Below are positions 5,312 to 8,192 of a stretch of DNA of 8,192 bases, in pieces (the first letter of the stretch is position 1; each line of letters opens with the position of its first letter). Source of the stretch: SIG575 sp045643165 (GTDB taxonomy: Bacteria; Bacillota; Clostridia; Oscillospirales; Acutalibacteraceae). Where the stretch lies: the NCBI GenBank assembly GCA_045643165.1, contig JAZUKF010000189.1, positions 1-8,192 on the forward strand, written 5' to 3'. Both the position numbers and the translations under genes were made by a program. Below the pieces are notes generated by a model. It worked only from the letters and a program-made list of their open reading frames with translations. It was not told the DNA's origin and ran no database searches.

Positions 5312-6622
5312 CTATTCAGCCATAGCCTTTTCAAGCCTTGAAACCCACTTATCTATATCAGCAGGACGATATGTTTTCGGAATGGAACGGGCAACAACGG
5401 CGGCAGCAACACCTTTAAGAGCATATTTTGCAAGTCCGCCTATCATCTTACGGGATTTCAGAAGTTTTCCCGGTTTCTTTATCCACTCATTAAGAGGAAT
5501 ATCGCTTATCTTACCGCACATAACAGCTTTGATATCCTCATCCCTGACTGCACCGGATTCCATAAATCCCTTTAATTCATCATTGTCTGTTTCAAGTAAA
5601 CCACGTTTAACCCAATCCAGCAGACAGCATACCGCACCGATTTCACGGAAATATCTCGCCTGATATTTCCACAAAGTTCTCATGCCCACCGATTTATCGT
5701 TAAGAACAGCCTCGGCAAGCATCTGACCGGCACGGATAGAATTTTCAATACCGTTACCCATAATCGGAATGGTCATAAATGCCGCATCGCCCACCGCCAC
5801 ATAACCTCGGAAAGCAAATCTCGGAAGCGGATATCTTACGGGAATTGACATTTCGGCACATCTTGAGTCAATAACAGAGTCCATAATGGGATTTTCCGAT
5901 TTAAGATGAGAATAAAGGTCATCAAAATCCTCCTTACTCATCTTTCCTATCATACCCACAAGCACGTTAAGTTCTCCGGAGGGTTCGACACCGCACCAGG
6001 AAATACTCTTTTTGCCCTGATATTTAAGATACATCTTAAACTTTTCATTTTCGGGAAGTTCCGGAAAATCAGGTGTCTGACTGTAAATACCACGGTAAAC
6101 ATTGAAAACTTCGCTTTCACGGGGCATTTTCGTAACGCCCGCCTTATCAGGAAGTGAAGCACGGAAGGGAGAGAAAACTCCGCTTGAATCAATAACAAGG
6201 TCGGCTTCAATCTGTTCGCCCTTAACGGTAACGCCGATAACACGTGTTTTATCAAACAAAAGTCCTTCAACAGCAGTGTCGAAAATAACTTTCGCTCCGC
6301 TGTCCCTTGCTTCGGCAACAAGTTGTTTAGTGAAAGTATGCCTGTTTACGGACCAGTCAAGTCCGCCGGGCTCGTTATAAAGATAAAGAAGTTTTTGAGA
6401 ACCGGGACCGATAAACGAAGGCGGGAAACCTTTGAAACTGTCCTCCGGCAACTTAATGTCCAAATCATCAAAAAGTTTGTTGCTGACACCGTCAAACCAG
6501 TCGATACCTATACTTTCTTCATCGCATTTTTCATAAACGGTTACATCTAATCCGCCGGCGGCAAGCAGTTTTGCTGCACGCAAACCGCCCTGACCGGCAC
6601 CGATAACAATAATTTTTTTCAT
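5312..6622 (-). CDS. FAD-dependent oxidoreductase, geranylgeranyl-reductase/FixC-like
   Basis: 436 residues with the fold pattern of the p-hydroxybenzoate-hydroxylase/geranylgeranyl-reductase superfamily. The N-terminal dinucleotide-binding motif is IIVIGAGQGGLRAAKLL (4-20), followed by the ribose-binding acid VTVYEK (Glu31). An LVIDSSG strand (142-148) precedes the substrate domain. The second FAD motif is YVAVGDAAFMTIPIMGNGIE (274-293; Gly278-Asp279). The last 100 residues are helical and basic, with an amphipathic stretch (about 385-415) that could touch the membrane. Family members reduce prenyl chains or oxidise and halogenate small substrates; sequence alone does not tell which applies here. 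It starts 13 bases after the lipoprotein stop, so the two are cotranscribed. The upstream site is a poor Shine-Dalgarno (AGTGAG), suggesting coupled translation. Confidence 0.83.
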   Translation of the reverse strand: MKKIIVIGAGQGGLRAAKLLAAGGLDVTVYEKCDEESIGIDWFDGVSNKLFDDLDIKLPEDSFKGFPPSFIGPGSQKLLYLYNEPGGLDWSVNRHTFTKQLVAEARDSGAKVIFDTAVEGLLFDKTRVIGVTVKGEQIEADLVIDSSGVFSPFRASLPDKAGVTKMPRESEVFNVYRGIYSQTPDFPELPENEKFKMYLKYQGKKSISWCGVEPSGELNVLVGMIGKMSKEDFDDLYSHLKSENPIMDSVIDSRCAEMSIPVRYPLPRFAFRGYVAVGDAAFMTIPIMGNGIENSIRAGQMLAEAVLNDKSVGMRTLWKYQARYFREIGAVCCLLDWVKRGLLETDNDELKGFMESGAVRDEDIKAVMCGKISDIPLNEWIKKPGKLLKSRKMIGGLAKYALKGVAAAVVARSIPKTYRPADIDKWVSRLEKAMAE

Positions 6623-6635
6623 AATTTCATCTCAC

Positions 6636-7580
6636 TTAATCAGTAACGGGATACCAGCATTTCCAGTCGATAGCAGTATGGAAATTTTCAAAATTAACAC
6701 CTAACATGGTGCAGTGGTCAAGATAAATATGAACTACATAACCCCATGTACCGCTTTCCATTTTACCGGTTTTTGTATTGATTTTAACATTTTTTGCATA
6801 CGCATTTGTATATTTAAGTGCAACGCTGTCTTCATCATATTTTACTTTGAGAAGTCCGAAATTATCTTCAACATAACCGATGAAATCGTCAATACCCTGA
6901 ACAACATTTACAACGTGTCCTACGGTACCTTCATGTTCATCGCCCCTGGGACCGTCGATCTGCTCCTTCGGGTAAAGATTTATAACTATGTAATCGCCCT
7001 CTCTGTGTGCATCAGCCTTTTTCAGATCGGAAACTTTAAGATTCCAATATCCGCCCGTAAGTGCGGGATATGGCTGACTGCCTAATTTCATGGCAAGGTT
7101 TATGGGCTTTTTGAGAATTGATGCCTTACCGGGAAGGTCGCCGACAAGTTGGAAACGCTGATCGGTCTGAACGCCGTCATGATCCTCTTTTGCCATACCG
7201 GATTTGTAGCAATCAACTATCTGTTGCATTGTCCATTTTGAAGGATCATCCGAAATCTTTTTATAATTAAAATTCTTAACTTTGCTGTTGTCATCCTGTG
7301 TTGCGGGTGCTGTGGATTTTTCAGCCGTCTTTGCCTTTTTATCCTTTGAGTTTTTGGCATTTGCGGTGGCTTTTTCGCCATCCTCCGCAACGTCGGTTGA
7401 GTCCGCATCAACAACATCTTTCGGTTTTTCTTCATCGTTTTTTACAACTTCACTGCCGCTTTCATCCGTTTGAACTTCAAGTGCAGTTGTGGTTTCCGTT
7501 TTTTCTGTCAGTTCTTTTCCGCAGGATACAAGTGCAAGAAGCATTGACACCGCAAGAAATAAAGATACAATTTTTTTCAT
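6636..7580 (-). CDS. Secreted lipoprotein of unknown function
   Basis: 314 residues. A lipoprotein signal peptide is plain: MKK, a hydrophobic core (4-16) and lipobox LVSC, with Cys20 as the lipidated residue. Residues 21-105 are a low-complexity linker rich in Lys, Glu, Asp, Thr and Ala, as expected for a spacer that lifts a domain off the membrane through the wall. The C-terminal domain (about 106-314) is compact and aromatic, with DPSKWTMQQIVDCYKSGM (112-129), a Tyr/Trp-rich GGYWNLKV (176-183), and Cys124, Cys290 and Cys308. It ends with FHTAIDWKCWYPV. I recognise no named family. GGAGGAG lies five bases before the ATG, a strong site. It heads the operon with the oxidoreductase and SGNH hydrolase, so an envelope role is likely, but this is context only. 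The coding sequence is intact. Confidence 0.85.
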   Translation of the reverse strand: MKKIVSLFLAVSMLLALVSCGKELTEKTETTTALEVQTDESGSEVVKNDEEKPKDVVDADSTDVAEDGEKATANAKNSKDKKAKTAEKSTAPATQDDNSKVKNFNYKKISDDPSKWTMQQIVDCYKSGMAKEDHDGVQTDQRFQLVGDLPGKASILKKPINLAMKLGSQPYPALTGGYWNLKVSDLKKADAHREGDYIVINLYPKEQIDGPRGDEHEGTVGHVVNVVQGIDDFIGYVEDNFGLLKVKYDEDSVALKYTNAYAKNVKINTKTGKMESGTWGYVVHIYLDHCTMLGVNFENFHTAIDWKCWYPVTD

Positions 7581-7610
7581 GGTAACTCCTCCAAACCATT
7601 CTTTTGGAAT

Positions 7611-7639
7611 ATTTTATCATAATAAAATTTCCATGTCAA
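7611..7639 (-). promoter_or_regulatory. Strong sigma-A promoter of the lipoprotein-oxidoreductase-hydrolase operon
   Basis: Minus-strand TTGACA (7639-7634) is a perfect -35, separated by 17 bases from TAAAAT (7616-7611, five of six). Transcription would begin near 7604, leaving about 24 bases before the start codon. A 7-4-7 inverted repeat, ATTTTAT/ATAAAAT (7611-7617 and 7622-7628), overlaps the -10. It could be an operator or just AT-rich chance. Confidence 0.85.
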
Positions 7640-7785
7640 CCGGTTTAATCGAGCATAATAATTCTTAATAAATAAGGATTTGTCATTTAAATTCGGACTG
7701 ATAAATAAATTAAAGCGGAGAATAAGTCAATGCATAATTCATAATTAAAATATTTGCACTATTTCGGCTTTGCAGAAATTTTGTA

Positions 7786-7836
7786 CATCCGTTGCCGAAG
7801 TGGCAAAACTTGTTTTGACGGAGGGATTGTCGAAGT
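7786..7836. repeat. Possible degenerate dispersed repeat with small hairpins
   Basis: Three nested small inverted repeats occur together: TTGCC/GGCAA around the GAAGT loop (7792-7806), CAAAAC/GTTTTG (7804-7817) and outer TCCGT/ACGGA (7788-7792, 7818-7822). The segment ends in GGAGGGATTGTCGAAG. It recalls the GAGGGATTGT-type palindromic repeats scattered through gut Firmicutes genomes, from memory and not verified. It codes for nothing. Confidence 0.35.
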
Positions 7837-7902
7837 TTTAAATATAATAGATAACAGATAATAAATAACAAATAATAATTTCGGTTTAAATTATATTTTT
7901 TC

Positions 7903-8063
7903 GGAACGGTCAAGACCGTTCCCTACGATGTTTGATAAAATTTTTAAATTGTGCGTAGGGCATATTGTTTCATACGATATCACATTCAAAATTTTATTTC
8001 CGTGCATATATTATTTGCTGATTTTTGAATTTTGATAATGTAGGGAACGGTCTTGACCGTTCC
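7903..8063. mobile_element. 161-bp element bounded by inverted 20-bp palindromes (MITE-like)
   Basis: The left end is GGAACGG...CCGTTCC followed by CCCTAC (7903-7926). The right end is its inverse, GTAGGG followed by the same palindrome on the other strand (8040-8063). The outer 24 bases therefore form perfect terminal inverted repeats. The first 60 bases match 217-276 at 57 positions. The interior is AT-rich and noncoding. A small non-autonomous element, or two independent repeat units facing each other, are both possible. Confidence 0.7.
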
Positions 8064-8192
8064 GCTGATAAAAGTCGTGTTTAATTATGACTCCCTCTAC
8101 ACAAAGGAGCCGTGAAGTGCTGACGATATAATACTGCTAAAATTCAAAATTTTCAATAAAAATATTATTTCATACTATAAAAAATACTGCCA

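Larger units (their letters stand above)
7640..8192. other. Gene-free AT-rich intergenic region with repeats
   Basis: No open reading frame here has a ribosome binding site and protein-like composition; the one long frame (7913-7710, minus) is AT-driven and includes part of a repeat. The region holds a possible degenerate hairpin repeat (7786-7836), the paired palindromes at 7903-8063, and an imperfect CTCC/GGAG hairpin at 8091-8109. No tRNA or conserved RNA fold was recognised. The end of the window is featureless AT-rich sequence. Confidence 0.6.

Noticed and set aside
7217..7585. Frames overlapping the lipoprotein linker on both strands
   Set aside because: They are by-products of the Lys/Glu/Ala-rich low-complexity linker; the lipoprotein frame has the signal peptide, lipobox and ribosome binding site.
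7710..7913. 67-residue minus-strand frame in the right intergenic region
   Set aside because: Its composition (Tyr, Leu, Asn, Ile runs) reflects AT-rich DNA; it begins inside the palindromic repeat and has no convincing ribosome binding site.

Overview
The window looks like chromosome from an anaerobic, AT-rich, low-GC Gram-positive bacterium of the Clostridia, most likely a Ruminococcus/Oscillospiraceae-type gut or rumen fermenter. The reasons are strong purine-rich ribosome binding sites, AT-rich intergenic DNA, an [FeFe]-hydrogenase-like protein with DRTGG-domain partners (a Clostridia gene neighbourhood), a DUF421 membrane protein, and palindromic intergenic repeats of the kind common in these genomes. 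The taxonomic call is inference.

Left part (1-2929, minus strand): one operon starting from a good promoter at 2929-2901. In transcription order it encodes a DRTGG-type protein (2858-2508), an RsbW-like HATPase (2508-2083), a 437-residue ferredoxin-like/[FeFe]-hydrogenase-like protein (2056-743), a second small DRTGG-type protein (737-405) and, after a 355-base repeat-filled gap, the first 16 codons of a PHP-domain protein that runs off the left edge (49-1). The hydrogenase keeps all four H-cluster cysteines but has alanine where catalytic enzymes have the proton-relay cysteine, and it ends after a C-terminal 4Fe-4S motif with no PAS domain. This suggests a redox or H2 sensor whose output is passed to the separately encoded ATPase, DRTGG and PHP proteins. 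Three start codons matter here: the hydrogenase starts with TTG, the PHP gene with GTG, and both DRTGG genes are best started at internal ATGs.

Middle (2930-3803): a divergent single gene for a DUF421/YetF-family membrane protein (2990-3703, plus strand), closed by a strong terminator hairpin (3749-3802) that works in both directions between convergent genes.

Right part (3810-7639, minus strand): a second operon from an almost consensus sigma-A promoter at 7639-7611. It encodes a lipoprotein of unknown function (7580-6636), an FAD-dependent oxidoreductase of the geranylgeranyl-reductase type (6622-5312) and a membrane-anchored SGNH/GDSL hydrolase with five predicted N-terminal membrane helices (5267-3810). 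Their association suggests an envelope or lipid modification role, but no known pathway is recognised.

Intergenic DNA at both ends (50-404 and 7640-8192) carries a family of 20-bp palindromes, GGAACGGTCAAGACCGTTCC, four copies in all. Two longer copies share a 60-bp unit, one of which is nested inside a 233-bp inverted-repeat (MITE-like) element within the hydrogenase operon. No tRNA, rRNA, CRISPR array or transposase gene was seen.
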